DNA of 64,000 nucleotides. Source: an uncultured Campylobacter sp. (GTDB taxonomy: Bacteria > Campylobacterota > Campylobacteria > Campylobacterales > Campylobacteraceae). Below, piece by piece: positions 10,672 to 20,364 of the stretch. Position numbers and translations under genes: made by a program. The stretch lies in the NCBI RefSeq assembly GCF_944323605.1, contig NZ_CALUTC010000003.1:96736-160735 (forward strand). The letters are read 5' to 3'. Within the stretch, counting starts at the first letter, position 1, and the number at the start of each line of letters is the position of its first letter. The notes under the pieces are model-generated. The model was not told the origin of the DNA and made no database searches. It saw nothing but the letters and a program-made list of their open reading frames with translations.

Positions 10672-11572
10672 CTTTTAACTCCAAGAAAAGTTTAATGCTG
10701 TCGTTTTTTTCCTTGTTTTTAAGTAGAAAAAAATTATTATTATAAAATTCTTGCATAAATTCATCTTGCTCGTCGTATAATTCTAAAATTAGGATTTTTT
10801 TATCTATGCTAAAGCTTTTTAACTTTATCTTGTATTTATCAAGCAAATCAAATACATCTTTTAAGTGCATTAAAGATACAGTGGTATCAAAATAAGCTTC
10901 TAGCTCTTTTACAAGCTCATCTTTTTTGTTTATATGAATTTTATTGTTTTCTATCTTGTTTTCAAGAAAGTCTTTGTCTATCTTTTCATCAAAAAATCCA
11001 TACACATAAGGATAAATAATCCCTATAAAAAAGCTAATCAAAAAACTTAATACGCAAATTTTTAGGAATTTAGTAGAGCTTCTTGTAAAAAGCCTAGAAT
11101 AATTCAAACTTTGCTCTGGCTTTACAAATTTAAGTAGTTTTTCATCTATATTTTTATCTAGCTCTTTAAATTTTAGTTCAGATATTTTGTTTAATTCTTT
11201 TATATCCTCGTCTTTTGCATTTTCTACAAGCAAAATTTCGCTTTTGTATTCCCTGCAAAGCTCTAGTATATAACTGTCTTTGATAGATGATTTGTATGTT
11301 TTACAATACAGTATTTTTTCCTTATCAAAAAAGGCAGAGAAAATAAAATCATCTTTGAAGCTTAAAAGACAAAAATATCTTTCCTTAAGATTTAAAAAGG
11401 AAGCTAACTGTTTAAAAAGTGCTATTTTAGGCAAGATCAACTCGGCTTTTTTATCCAAATCACTATATTTACTTAAGAAAATTTCTGCAAATTCATCATA
11501 AATTTTATAAGACATAGCATAAGAAAAAATCTCTTTTAAATTTAATTCCTTAGATGCCATATCAAAAAGCAA
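10664..11572 (-). CDS. Membrane protein with PilM/PilN-like layout, uncertain start
   Basis: The protein of about 302 residues has a cytosolic N-terminal half (about 1-160), one transmembrane helix (about 168-190, CVLSFLISFFIGIIYPYVYG) and a C-terminal half with a coiled-coil-like segment. With its overlapping PilO-like partner it resembles a PilM-N/PilO pair. The first canonical start is TTG at 11572. The frame is open upstream to about 11692 without ATG, GTG or TTG, and that peptide (QILDFDKILCIKLNLKDKK) looks coding, so an ATT start may be used. Confidence 0.65.
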   Translation of the reverse strand: MLFDMASKELNLKEIFSYAMSYKIYDEFAEIFLSKYSDLDKKAELILPKIALFKQLASFLNLKERYFCLLSFKDDFIFSAFFDKEKILYCKTYKSSIKDSYILELCREYKSEILLVENAKDEDIKELNKISELKFKELDKNIDEKLLKFVKPEQSLNYSRLFTRSSTKFLKICVLSFLISFFIGIIYPYVYGFFDEKIDKDFLENKIENNKIHINKKDELVKELEAYFDTTVSLMHLKDVFDLLDKYKIKLKSFSIDKKILILELYDEQDEFMQEFYNNNFFLLKNKEKNDSIKLFLELKDG

Positions 11573-11661
11573 CTCTTCTGATACGTCTTTTTTATCTTTT
11601 AGATTTAATTTTATACATAAAATTTTATCAAAGTCTAAAATTTGAGTTTTTTGCTCTTGCT

Positions 11662-12531
11662 TTATGAGTTTAAAAGTTCGTCCAAGAATTTTTTATCCTT
11701 TATCCAAGCTTTTTTTACAGATACAAAGAGCTTTAAATTTACCTTCTTAAAAGAAAAGCTCTCAAGTTTTTTTCTAGCTTTTATGCCAAGCCTTTTTATT
11801 GCTTGTGCGTTTTTGCCTATAAGTATGATTTTATGGGCATTTGTATCTGTGATTATTAAAGCTTTTATATGTAAAATATCTTCTTTTTCTATAATGCTTT
11901 CTATCAAAACATCGCTACTATAAGGCAGCTCATCACTAAAGCTTTCAAATATAGCTTCTAGTATAAGCTCTTTATAAATATCCTTTTCATTATCCGGGCT
12001 TAATATATCCGTTTCGTAATAATATTTATCAAAGTTAAGATATTTACAAAGTTCATCAAGTAAGGGTTTTCTATGGCTTTTAGCTTTAAAAGAGTAGGGT
12101 AGTAAGGCTTGAAAATGAGAGCTAAATTTTTCGTATTCTTTTATCTTGCTTAAAAGCTTATCTTGAGGTAGTAAATCTATCTTATTTAAAAGTAAGATAT
12201 GAGGTTTTTTGGAATTTAAGCTTAAAAATTCCTCGTAATCTTTTGTGCTATCTTTTGCACTAACAACAAAAAGCACTATATCACAATCATTTATCGACTT
12301 TTTAGCACTTTCTATCAAGGTTTGATTAAAAAGCTTATCACTTTTATGAAGTCCTGGGGTATCTACAAATATAAGCTGATTTTCACCGTGCATTACTATG
12401 GCACGTATTTTTCTACGAGTTGCATTTTTTTTGTGAGATACTAGGGCGATTTTTTCGCCCATTAAAGAATTTATAACAGTGCTTTTGCCAGCATTTGTTC
12501 TACCAACAACGCTTATAAAGCCACTTTTCAC
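11662..12531 (-). CDS. era: Ribosome-assembly GTPase Era
   Basis: Era is an essential GTPase that binds the 3' end of 16S rRNA during 30S assembly. The 289-residue protein has G1 GRTNAGKSTV near 10, DTPGLHK near 57, NKIDLL near 135 and a C-terminal KH domain whose core ends ILIGKNAQAIKRLGIKAR near 245-260. It overlaps the hslU end by 4 bases within the run rplI-hslV-hslU-era. Confidence 0.96.
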   Translation of the reverse strand: MKSGFISVVGRTNAGKSTVINSLMGEKIALVSHKKNATRRKIRAIVMHGENQLIFVDTPGLHKSDKLFNQTLIESAKKSINDCDIVLFVVSAKDSTKDYEEFLSLNSKKPHILLLNKIDLLPQDKLLSKIKEYEKFSSHFQALLPYSFKAKSHRKPLLDELCKYLNFDKYYYETDILSPDNEKDIYKELILEAIFESFSDELPYSSDVLIESIIEKEDILHIKALIITDTNAHKIILIGKNAQAIKRLGIKARKKLESFSFKKVNLKLFVSVKKAWIKDKKFLDELLNS

Positions 12532-13841
12532 AAAATATACCTAGCTAAATCTTTGTTTTCTACTATATCCTTAAGCTTATCTTGCACCATTTCCTTATCT
12601 ATTTTAAAGGTTTTATTTTTATACTCATCGGCTTCAAAGCTAATATCTTCTAAAAGATTTTCTATGACAGTGTGAAGTCTTCTAGCACCTATATCTTGCA
12701 TTTCTTCATTTGCCTTACTAGCTATTTCTGCTATTTCTTTTATAGCCTCATCATCAAAGACAAGTTTTACTTTCTCTGTTTTTAGCAATTCTTGATACTG
12801 CTTAAGTAAAGAATTTTTAGGTCTAGTTAAAATTTCATAAAGTGCTTTAGCTGTCAAGCTATCAAGTTCTACTCTTAAAGGAAAACGACCTTGAAGTTCT
12901 GGTATCAAGTCGCTTGGCTTGCTAAGATGAAAAGCTCCAGCTGCTATAAAAAGTATATGATCCGTTTTTAACGCCCCAAATTTAGTCTGCACCGTGCTTC
13001 CCTCAACGATAGGAAGCAAGTCTCTTTGAACCCCTTCTTTACTAGGATCTTGTCTATTTGAGCCTGAAACTGCTATCTTGTCTATCTCGTCTATAAAGAT
13101 AATTCCCTCATTTTCCGCTCTTCTTAGGGCTTCAGCTTTTATGCTTTCCATATCTAAAATTTGTTCAATAGCTTCGTTTTGAAGAGCATTTTTTGCATCT
13201 TTAATCTTTAATTCTTTTTTTACCTTTTTATTTCCAACGCCTATAACTTTTACTATGTCTTGCATAGCCCCCATTTCTGGCGGTAAATTTGGATTTGTAT
13301 CAAAAAAGTTTTGTGAAATTTCTATCTCTATCACACTTTCGTCTAAATCCCCATTTCGTAGCTTTGTTCTCATCTTTTCAAGGCTATTTTTATACTCTTC
13401 TTGTTTTTCTTCACTGACCCCTTTTGGTAAAGGCGGTAGTAGTTTTTCTAGTATTTTTGTTTCTATGTATTCGTTTATTTTATCTTGTTTTTTTTGTCTT
13501 TGCTCGTTTTTAACCAAATTTAAAGCAGCATTTGCAAGATCTCTTACCATACTTTCAACATCTCTTCCCACAAAGCCAACTTCAGTATATTTGCTAGCTT
13601 CCACTTTTACAAATGGAAAGCCAAGCATTTTTGCAAGTCTTCTTGCTATCTCTGTTTTTCCAACACCGGTTGAGCCTATCATCAAAATGTTTTTTGGTAT
13701 AATATCATCTTGAAGTTCGGGTTTTAATTTCATACGACGGTATCTATTTCTAAGGGCTATAGCTATAATCTTCTTTGCTCTTTTTTGTCCGATTACGTAT
13801 TCATCTAAAAATTTTACTATCTCTTTTGGTGTTAAATTCAT
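12528..13841 (-). CDS. hslU: HslUV protease ATPase subunit HslU
   Basis: HslU is the AAA+ unfoldase feeding the HslV peptidase. The 437-residue protein has Walker [15 protein letters not shown] near 57, a family-specific I domain (about 100-240), Walker [11 protein letters not shown] near 250 and the C-terminal sensor-2 GARRLHTV and end DLARYIL used to dock on HslV. It overlaps hslV by 4 bases, so the two subunits are translationally coupled. Confidence 0.97.
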   Translation of the reverse strand: MNLTPKEIVKFLDEYVIGQKRAKKIIAIALRNRYRRMKLKPELQDDIIPKNILMIGSTGVGKTEIARRLAKMLGFPFVKVEASKYTEVGFVGRDVESMVRDLANAALNLVKNEQRQKKQDKINEYIETKILEKLLPPLPKGVSEEKQEEYKNSLEKMRTKLRNGDLDESVIEIEISQNFFDTNPNLPPEMGAMQDIVKVIGVGNKKVKKELKIKDAKNALQNEAIEQILDMESIKAEALRRAENEGIIFIDEIDKIAVSGSNRQDPSKEGVQRDLLPIVEGSTVQTKFGALKTDHILFIAAGAFHLSKPSDLIPELQGRFPLRVELDSLTAKALYEILTRPKNSLLKQYQELLKTEKVKLVFDDEAIKEIAEIASKANEEMQDIGARRLHTVIENLLEDISFEADEYKNKTFKIDKEMVQDKLKDIVENKDLARYIL

Positions 13842-14383
13842 TCTTTCACATCCTCTATGCTATAAGTATTTATATTTGTATTCGTATAAATGCAAATTTC
13901 ACCGGCTATCTCAAGACTAGTTCTTACTAATTTTTCCTCATCTAGTTTTGTATGCTTTGCTAAGGCTCTAGCTGCTGCAAGTGCATAGTTTCCACCACTT
14001 CCTATAGCTGCTATGGCTCCGTCTTCTGGCTCAACTACATCTCCTGTGCCTGATAATAAAAATATATTTTTTCTATCTAATACAAGCATCATAGCTTCTA
14101 GCCTACGCAAAAATTTATCCTTTCTCCACGCTTTTGAAAAGTCTATAGCGGCTTTTAAAAGGTCTCCTTTTGAGCTTTGCAATAAATTTTCAAACATATC
14201 AAAAAGCATAAAAGCATCTGCTGTGCTTCCAGCAAAACCAGCCAAAACTTTACCGTTGTGTAGTTTGCGAATTTTAACAGCATTTCCTTTCATAACAGTA
14301 TTTCCAAAAGAAACCTGTCCGTCTCCTCCTATTACCGACTTATTTTTTCCTTTATATGCTAAAATGGTAGTTGCGTGAAACAT
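13838..14383 (-). CDS. hslV: HslUV protease peptidase subunit HslV
   Basis: HslV is a proteasome-type threonine peptidase. The 181-residue product starts [20 protein letters not shown]; removal of the first residues would expose the catalytic Thr (T5 or T6) as in the family. The core [13 protein letters not shown] is intact. It sits between rplI and hslU, overlapping hslU by 4 bases and touching rplI. Confidence 0.96.
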   Translation of the reverse strand: MFHATTILAYKGKNKSVIGGDGQVSFGNTVMKGNAVKIRKLHNGKVLAGFAGSTADAFMLFDMFENLLQSSKGDLLKAAIDFSKAWRKDKFLRRLEAMMLVLDRKNIFLLSGTGDVVEPEDGAIAAIGSGGNYALAAARALAKHTKLDEEKLVRTSLEIAGEICIYTNTNINTYSIEDVKE

Positions 14384-14826
14384 TACTGTGCCTTTACTTC
14401 TAGTTCAAAGTTAGCGTGTATGCTATGTCCTAGCTTTACGCTTATCTTGTGTTTTCCTATCTCTTTTATATTAGAACACTCTAGACTTTTTTTGTCTAAT
14501 TCTATATTTTTTTGTTCTTTTAAAGCTGTGGCGATTTCCTCTTTTGTGACTCCACCAAACAAATGCCCATTTGCTCCAAGTGGTTTTGTTATGCTTATGC
14601 TTATTTTTTCTAACTCATCTTTTAGTTTTTCTAAATTTGCTAGTTCAAAACGCAGTTGTTCGGCTTCTTTCTTTTTGTCGCTTTCATATTTCCTTAAAAC
14701 TTCTGTTGTAGCTGCTTTTGCGTAGCCTTTTGCTATTAAGAAATTTTGCCCATATCCGTCTTTTACTTCTTTTACTTCTCCAGCCTTACCAAGACTTTTT
14801 ACATCTTTTATAAGCAAAACTTTCAT
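14383..14826 (-). CDS. rplI: 50S ribosomal protein L9
   Basis: The 147-residue protein shows the L9 N-terminal domain ([31 protein letters not shown]), the long connecting helix (about 45-75, rich in Glu and Lys) and the C-terminal rRNA-binding domain ([14 protein letters not shown]). It is first in the minus-strand run rplI-hslV-hslU-era. A conventional ATG follows a G-rich GGGTATAAG leader. Confidence 0.96.
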   Translation of the reverse strand: MKVLLIKDVKSLGKAGEVKEVKDGYGQNFLIAKGYAKAATTEVLRKYESDKKKEAEQLRFELANLEKLKDELEKISISITKPLGANGHLFGGVTKEEIATALKEQKNIELDKKSLECSNIKEIGKHKISVKLGHSIHANFELEVKAQ

Positions 14827-14860
14827 CTTATATACCCTTTCTTACTTATTGAAAATCTTT

Positions 14861-14866
14861 ATTTTA
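14861..14866 (-). promoter_or_regulatory. Extended -10 box for rplI-hslVU-era
   Basis: On the minus strand TGCTAAAAT gives a TGn-extended -10 hexamer (TAAAAT) 35 bases before the rplI ATG. It is the best promoter-like match between rplI and the end of the restriction gene. No transcription data are available. Confidence 0.4.
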
Positions 14867-14883
14867 GCAAAAGAGATTTAAGA

Positions 14884-15444
14884 TTAGGCAAAAATTTCTT
14901 TCAAATCATTAGTAAAATTTGAAATATCTTTAAGTTCTTTTAAATTCAGGGTGAGTTTTAAATTTACTTGATTTCCAGGATTCATAGACACAAGCTGTTT
15001 TTCTTTATTGTTGATTATCATAAAATCTTTTTTTAATTTATGATTGTATATATAATCTTTACTTTTATTTATTATATAATAATGCAAAGACTTAGTGCTT
15101 ATAGCTATAAGTATTATATAATCATAATTATATTTAGGATTTATACCATTAAATTGAAAAGTATCTCTATTAATCCCTTTTCTAGCGGTTTTAATTTCTA
15201 TTTTTTTAGAATTTGAAATCATATCAAATTCATCGTGTATCACATCTTTGTCAAAATCTTCAAATGGTATATTTAAAAACTTAAAAACTTCTTTTACAAA
15301 TTTTTCCCCTATCTGTCCTACAGCGTTTGCTTCAAAAAGTAAAATTTTTTCAAAAATACCTCTATCTTGTTTGTTTTTAAGTTCGTTATATTTTTCATCT
15401 ATAAGCTCTAACAATATATTTTCAATTTTCATCAAAACCCTCAT
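14884..15444 (-). CDS. Probable type II restriction endonuclease (PD-(D/E)XK)
   Basis: The 186-residue protein contains a PD-(D/E)XK-like active site: D74 in HDEFDMIS followed by E83-x-K85 in KKIEIKTARKG. Its start overlaps the end of a DNA methyltransferase gene by 23 bases, the layout of a type II restriction-modification pair. ATG at 15444 is followed by another at 15432 (MKIENILLEL); either could be used. A methyl-directed or repair nuclease is possible but less likely given the partner. The recognition sequence cannot be read from the protein. Confidence 0.72.
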   Translation of the reverse strand: MRVLMKIENILLELIDEKYNELKNKQDRGIFEKILLFEANAVGQIGEKFVKEVFKFLNIPFEDFDKDVIHDEFDMISNSKKIEIKTARKGINRDTFQFNGINPKYNYDYIILIAISTKSLHYYIINKSKDYIYNHKLKKDFMIINNKEKQLVSMNPGNQVNLKLTLNLKELKDISNFTNDLKEIFA

Positions 15445-16360
15445 CTTGCAAAAGCTTAAATATATGAGATTTGCCTATATGCCTACAACCATTAGTAGCC
15501 AAGGAGCTATATTTTTGCCAATTAGCTTTTAAAAAAATTTCATCAAGCTTTTTTTTTGGGGCATTTTCGCTATATACTATAGCTATTCCGCTTTTGTATT
15601 TAACTTCATTAAAATCTTTAACAACAGAATTTTCTTTAAAAAATGTGCTTGATAAATAAAAATTTGCCTTCTTGTTAAATATATACTCTTTTCCACATTC
15701 TCTGTTCTTAGCCAAAGACACTGTTAAAACTTTTAAGATGCTTGAAAAAGGCTCTTGTTTTTCTTTTTGTTTATACCAACTAAATTCAGTATTTAAAGCC
15801 TTGTATTTTTTACTCCAAATTTGAAAACAACACTTTACATCTTTTTCTTTTCCATTTGCTAGATAAAATGAATTTTTAGGTAGGCTTTCTTCATAAAGCA
15901 GATTAAAATTTTTAATACGGTAACGAATCGAGCCTTTTCCCAAGCTTTGAAAAAACATAGGCAAGATAAAACACACAAAATCAGCTTCTTTTGAGTGGTT
16001 TATAAACTCTAATGCTAAAACACCACGGTGTCCAAATGGGGGGTTTCCTATCACTATTAACGGCTTTTTTGGTAAGCTAAAATCCAGATAATTCATTTTA
16101 ATTATATCAAAATTACTGTCGTTTATATCTATGCCTATTTTGTTTTTGGGTAAAAGTTCATAAAAGCACCCATTACCAACACTTGGTTCAAGCCAAGTGT
16201 ATTTATCTATATTTTCATACTTAGATATGATTTCTTTGCTTTTTTCAAAAAGTTTTTTTGCCACAGTATGCTTTGTAAAATACTCATCAAAAAAATTACT
16301 AGCATTTTCTTTCATTGTATTACCATTTACATACTTTAAAACCTTTTCATTTTTTTTCAC
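15422..16360 (-). CDS. Probable N6-adenine DNA methyltransferase of a type II R-M system
   Basis: The 312-residue protein has AdoMet motif I as LEPSVGNGCF (57-66), an acidic motif II (IGIDIND) and the amino-methyltransferase motif IV GNPPFG (105-110), in gamma-like order. The remainder should include the target-recognition part. It overlaps the nuclease gene downstream and stops 4 bases before argG. Insertion of this pair between rplI and argG, which are adjacent in C. jejuni as I recall, suggests acquisition. Confidence 0.8.
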   Translation of the reverse strand: MKKNEKVLKYVNGNTMKENASNFFDEYFTKHTVAKKLFEKSKEIISKYENIDKYTWLEPSVGNGCFYELLPKNKIGIDINDSNFDIIKMNYLDFSLPKKPLIVIGNPPFGHRGVLALEFINHSKEADFVCFILPMFFQSLGKGSIRYRIKNFNLLYEESLPKNSFYLANGKEKDVKCCFQIWSKKYKALNTEFSWYKQKEKQEPFSSILKVLTVSLAKNRECGKEYIFNKKANFYLSSTFFKENSVVKDFNEVKYKSGIAIVYSENAPKKKLDEIFLKANWQKYSSLATNGCRHIGKSHIFKLLQDEGFDEN

Positions 16361-16363
16361 AGT

Positions 16364-17584
16364 TTAAAATTTCCTTCCATTTTTTCCTGCGATTATAAGG
16401 CGTAGAGCATTTAGCTTTATGAAACCTTCGGCATCTTTTTGATTATAAACTTCATCTTCTTCAAAAGTTGAGTAAGCAGCGTCAAACAAGCTATCACTAG
16501 CACTTTCTCTACCAAGAACTATAACATTTCCTTTGTAAAGCTCTAAAAACACCTTGCCATTTACATATTTTTGCGATTCGTCTATTAATGCTTGTAGCAT
16601 AAGCCTTTCTGGGCTAAACCAAAAACCATTGTATATAAGATGTGCGTATTTTGGCATAAGTTCGTCTTTTAAGTGTGCGGCTTCTTTATCAAGAGTTATG
16701 CTTTCTATAGCACGGTGAGCCTTTAAAAGTATAGTGCCTCCCGGAGTTTCATAACAACCTCTACTTTTCATACCAACAAAACGGTTCTCTACTATGTCAA
16801 GGCGACCTATACCGTGTTTAGAACCTAGCTCGTTTAGTTTTGTCAAAAGGGCGGCAGGACTTAAAACTTCGCCGTTTATAGCGTATAAATCACCTTTTTT
16901 AAATTCAAGCTCCACTTTTTCGCTTTCATCTATCGCTGTTTTAGGGCTTTTACTCCATCTCCACATATCATCTTCAGGTGCTTTTGCAGGATCTTCTAAG
17001 ATAAGACCTTCATAGGAAATGTGAAGTAAATTTGCGTCCATAGAGTAGGGCGATTTGCCTTTTTTCTTTGATATATCAATGCCGTGTTTTTGAGCATAAG
17101 CAAGCAATTTCTCACGGCTATTTAAGTCCCACTGTCTCCAAGGTGCTATTATCTTTAAATTTGGATTAAAAGCTAAATATCCAAGCTCAAATCTAACCTG
17201 ATCATTACCTTTACCAGTCGCTCCGTGACTTACCGCATCGGCTCCAGTTTGTATAGCGATTTGTGCTTGAGTTTTAGCTATCAAAGGACGGGCTATACTA
17301 GTGCCTAAAAGGTATTCGCCTTCGTATATAGCGTTTGCTCTAAACATAGGAAAAACATAGTCTTTTACAAATTCATCTTTCAAATCTTTTATAAATATAT
17401 TTTCTTCTTTTATTCCTAAGGCTAGGGCTTTTTTTCTTGCGTCCTCTAGCTCATCTCCTTGTCCTATGTCAGCTGTAAAGGTTACCACCTCGCACTTATA
17501 CTCATCTTGTAGCCATTTTAAAATTATGCTTGTATCAAGCCCACCAGAATACGCCAAAACTACTTTTTTTACGCTATCTTTCAT
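16364..17584 (-). CDS. argG: Argininosuccinate synthase
   Basis: ArgG joins citrulline and aspartate with ATP in arginine synthesis. The 406-residue protein shows the N-type ATP pyrophosphatase loop [10 protein letters not shown] near 10, TADIGQGDE near 38 and the family signature [15 protein letters not shown] near 118. Length and motifs are normal. The start at 17584 follows AAAGGAAAAAG. A possible -10 (TATACT, plus-strand 17607-17612 region) lies just upstream, divergent from the S4 gene. Confidence 0.97.
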   Translation of the reverse strand: MKDSVKKVVLAYSGGLDTSIILKWLQDEYKCEVVTFTADIGQGDELEDARKKALALGIKEENIFIKDLKDEFVKDYVFPMFRANAIYEGEYLLGTSIARPLIAKTQAQIAIQTGADAVSHGATGKGNDQVRFELGYLAFNPNLKIIAPWRQWDLNSREKLLAYAQKHGIDISKKKGKSPYSMDANLLHISYEGLILEDPAKAPEDDMWRWSKSPKTAIDESEKVELEFKKGDLYAINGEVLSPAALLTKLNELGSKHGIGRLDIVENRFVGMKSRGCYETPGGTILLKAHRAIESITLDKEAAHLKDELMPKYAHLIYNGFWFSPERLMLQALIDESQKYVNGKVFLELYKGNVIVLGRESASDSLFDAAYSTFEEDEVYNQKDAEGFIKLNALRLIIAGKNGRKF

Positions 17585-17715
17585 ACTTTTTCCTTTATTG
17601 TTTTAAAAGTATAATTGTAGCTAAAAATATTTTAATTAAAGCTCTAAAAAATAAAAAATGAGAAAATAAGCATTTTTTGTTCCAATTTTTTTTCTTTTTT
17701 GTTAAAATTATAAGT

Positions 17716-17961
17716 ATGAGAGTGGATAAATTTTTAAATGTTGTAAATATCACAAAAAGAAGAGCCATATCAGAAGATATGTGTAGAAGTGGTATAGTAA
17801 GCATAAATGGAAATATCGCAAAAGCTAGTAAAGAGATAAAAATAGGCGATGTTATAAGCTTAAATTTAAATAGCGGTGTGCGAAGTTACAAGGTTTTAGC
17901 CTTGCCAACTGTTAAAAATATAGCTAAAACAGAGCAAAGCAAATATGTAGAGGTTTTATGA
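17716..17961 (+). CDS. S4-domain RNA-binding protein (Hsp15-like)
   Basis: From the ATG at 17716 this is an 81-residue S4 domain protein: MRVDKFLNVVNITKRR, then SGIVSINGNIAKASKEIKIG and a short tail. An ATG at 17677 would add a Phe-rich run and is less likely. S4 domains bind structured RNA; Hsp15 homologues rescue 50S subunits with nascent chains. It overlaps tsaE by 4 bases in the operon S4-tsaE-lptB-rpoN. Confidence 0.88.
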   Translation: MRVDKFLNVVNITKRRAISEDMCRSGIVSINGNIAKASKEIKIGDVISLNLNSGVRSYKVLALPTVKNIAKTEQSKYVEVL

Positions 17962-18365
17962 AAGAATTTATACTAGCACAAGATGAGTTAGATAAGCTTT
18001 GCGTTTTGATTCCAAATGAAGCCATAGTGCTTTTAAGTGGAGATTTAGCAAGTGGAAAAACAAGTCTTGTAAAAGCCATAGCTAAGCAAAAAGGCGTAAA
18101 GCAAGATATAAATTCCCCTACATTTAGCATAATGCAAAGCTATGAAGCTAAAGAGTGCAAAATTTATCATTATGATATATATCAAAATGGTATAAAGGCT
18201 ATCTTGCAAAATGGCTTGTTTGAAAATTTTTTCGAAAAAGCTTTACATTTAGTAGAGTGGGGCGATGAAATTTTACAACAAAGACTTAAGCTTTTTGATT
18301 TGCATAGCATTGTTATAAAGATAGATTTTTTTAACGATAAAAGAAAGTATGAATTTTATGAGTAA
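17958..18365 (+). CDS. tsaE: tRNA t6A threonylcarbamoylation ATPase TsaE
   Basis: TsaE is the small ATPase needed with TsaB and TsaD to make t6A37 in ANN-decoding tRNAs. The 135-residue product has Walker A SGDLASGKTSLVKAIA near 31, NSPTFSIMQSY near 55, HYDIYQ near 72 and the conserved VEWGDEI near 99. It starts inside the end of the S4 gene and its stop overlaps the lptB start. Confidence 0.93.
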   Translation: MKEFILAQDELDKLCVLIPNEAIVLLSGDLASGKTSLVKAIAKQKGVKQDINSPTFSIMQSYEAKECKIYHYDIYQNGIKAILQNGLFENFFEKALHLVEWGDEILQQRLKLFDLHSIVIKIDFFNDKRKYEFYE

Positions 18366-19086
18366 ATTAGAGGTTAAAAATTTAGAAAAGATTATCAAAA
18401 AAACAAAGATTATACACGGAATTTCTCTTGAAGTTAATAGCGGGGAGGTTGTGGGTCTTTTGGGTCCAAATGGGGCTGGAAAAACTACTACCTTTTATAT
18501 GATATGCGGTCTTATCCCTCCAAGTGCTGGTTCTGTGTTTTTAGATGATATAGACATAACAAAAGATCCATTACATAAACGAGCTAGAAAAGGTATTGGC
18601 TATCTACCGCAAGAAAGTAGCGTGTTTAAAGATTTATCCGTAGAAGATAATCTACTCTTAGCAGCACAAATTTTTTACAAAGATAAAGACGATTTGCATT
18701 CGAAGATAGAAGAAACTCTAGAGCTTTTAAGCATAGAGCCTATAAGGCTTAGAAAAGGTTTAAGCCTTAGCGGGGGCGAAAGAAGAAGGTGCGAGATAGC
18801 AAGATCTTTAATGTGTAATCCAAAATTTTTACTACTTGATGAGCCTTTTGCTGGAGTTGATCCTATAGCAGTTTCTGAAATTCAAAGTCTTATAAATGAG
18901 CTTAAAAAACTAGGCATAGGAGTGCTTATAACGGATCATAATGTAAGAGAAACTTTGGCAATCTGTGATAGAGCCTATGTGATAAGGGCTGGAAGTGTTT
19001 TAGCAAAGGGTAGTGCTAATGAGATAGCACATAATAAAGATGTTAAAAAATACTACTTAGGAGCGGAGTTTAAACTCCTTGATTAA
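18358..19086 (+). CDS. lptB: LPS export ABC ATPase LptB
   Basis: The ATPase of about 242 residues powers lipopolysaccharide extraction by LptFG. Walker A is GPNGAGKTTTFYM, followed by GYLPQESSVFKDLSVEDNL, the signature LSGGERRRCEIAR and Walker B FLLLDEPFAGVDP. The QES and FAGVDP forms are typical of LptB. I chose ATG 18358 (MSKLEVKNLEK), which overlaps the tsaE stop; ATG 18349 adds three residues. It is followed by rpoN, as in many proteobacteria. Confidence 0.93.
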   Translation: MSKLEVKNLEKIIKKTKIIHGISLEVNSGEVVGLLGPNGAGKTTTFYMICGLIPPSAGSVFLDDIDITKDPLHKRARKGIGYLPQESSVFKDLSVEDNLLLAAQIFYKDKDDLHSKIEETLELLSIEPIRLRKGLSLSGGERRRCEIARSLMCNPKFLLLDEPFAGVDPIAVSEIQSLINELKKLGIGVLITDHNVRETLAICDRAYVIRAGSVLAKGSANEIAHNKDVKKYYLGAEFKLLD

Positions 19087-19088
19087 AT

Positions 19089-20339
19089 ATGTTAAAGCAA
19101 AAACTAAATCAAAGTCAAAAAACAAAGCTATCGCAAACATTGCGTTCGTGGCTTCCTATACTTCAAGCAAACATAGAGGACTTAAAAGAAAGCTTAGATG
19201 AATTTACAAAGGATAATCCTTTTGTAACAGTCAAAGAAAATGCCATTTCGCACGATAAAAAAAATAAAAATTTTTACGACAGCTTTCATAAAAATTCTGT
19301 AAGCGATACCTTAGAAGCTATGAGCGTCAGTAAAAAAAGCGTTTATGAGCTTTTGGACGAGCAAATACTTCCGCCCCTTTTTCCAACGCAAAAATCCCAA
19401 GATATAGCCTTTAAAATCATACAATGCCTAAATAATGAAGGCTATTTTGAATACGATAAAGAACTCTTAAAAGACTTTAACGCAGATGAAGTAGAAAGGA
19501 TAAGGCAGAGATTTAAATTCTTAGAACCTGTGGGAGTAGGGGCTTTGGACTATAAAGAAGCCTTTGAATTTGCCTTAGAAAATGAGGAGCTTGATGATGA
19601 GCTTTATGACTTTTGTATAATGCTTGTAAGGGATTTTGAAAACGTGCAAGCCTACGTAAAAGCACCTCTTTACAAAGAAGCACTTGCTATCATAAAGAAA
19701 TTTAGCATTCCGCCTTTTATAGAGTATTTTGACGATAGCACCCAAATCACGCCGGACATATACATATATAGAGATTCTAACGAAATAAAAGTAAAAATAA
19801 ATGATGAGTATTATCCTGAAATTTCTTTAGAAACGGATTCTATGACACACGAATTTTTAAATTCCTATATAAAGGAAGCTAAAAATTTAATAGACGCTTT
19901 GGAGATGAGAAAGGCTACACTTTATAAAATAGGGCTTATGATAGTAGAACATCAGTATGATTTTTTTCTTGGCAAGGATATAAAGCCTATGAAATTACAA
20001 GACTTAGCAGAGGATTTGCAAAGAAATCCATCTACCATATCAAGAGCCATAGCAAATAAACACCTAGCTTGTGAAAGAGGCATAATACCGCTTAAAAATT
20101 TCTTTTCTGTCGCACTTGATGATGAGGGAGAGACTTCAAATGCGGCTATAAAAGATTATATATCAAATTTAATCAAAAATGAAAATAGACAAAAACCTCT
20201 TAGCGATGAAAAGCTTTTATCGCTCACGCAACAAGAATTTAAAAGCATACAAATAGGGCGACGCACCATAGCAAAATACAGACAACAACTAAAAATAGCA
20301 AATTCAAGCGAAAGAAAAAAGCTTTACGAGCTTTCCTAA
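19089..20339 (+). CDS. rpoN: RNA polymerase sigma-54 factor
   Basis: The 416-residue protein has the Gln/Leu-rich activator-interaction region I (LKQKLNQSQKTKLSQTLRSW), core-binding and HTH regions, and the RpoN box as GRRTIAKYRQQLKI near the end. In Campylobacter sigma-54 with FlgSR drives rod, hook and minor flagellin genes. The start lies 2 bases after the lptB stop. It converges on the NYN gene with 25 bases between stops. Confidence 0.96.
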   Translation: MLKQKLNQSQKTKLSQTLRSWLPILQANIEDLKESLDEFTKDNPFVTVKENAISHDKKNKNFYDSFHKNSVSDTLEAMSVSKKSVYELLDEQILPPLFPTQKSQDIAFKIIQCLNNEGYFEYDKELLKDFNADEVERIRQRFKFLEPVGVGALDYKEAFEFALENEELDDELYDFCIMLVRDFENVQAYVKAPLYKEALAIIKKFSIPPFIEYFDDSTQITPDIYIYRDSNEIKVKINDEYYPEISLETDSMTHEFLNSYIKEAKNLIDALEMRKATLYKIGLMIVEHQYDFFLGKDIKPMKLQDLAEDLQRNPSTISRAIANKHLACERGIIPLKNFFSVALDDEGETSNAAIKDYISNLIKNENRQKPLSDEKLLSLTQQEFKSIQIGRRTIAKYRQQLKIANSSERKKLYELS

Positions 20340-20364
20340 AAAAGATTTGTTAGAAAACTTCTAG

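Noticed and set aside
11642..11923. Plus-strand open frame inside era
   Set aside because: It is an antisense shadow of a well-supported conserved gene.
17595..17804. Minus-strand open frame across the argG/S4 divergent promoter region
   Set aside because: It overlaps the S4 gene and the argG promoter region, with low-complexity Lys/Ile-rich translation and no homology that I recognise.
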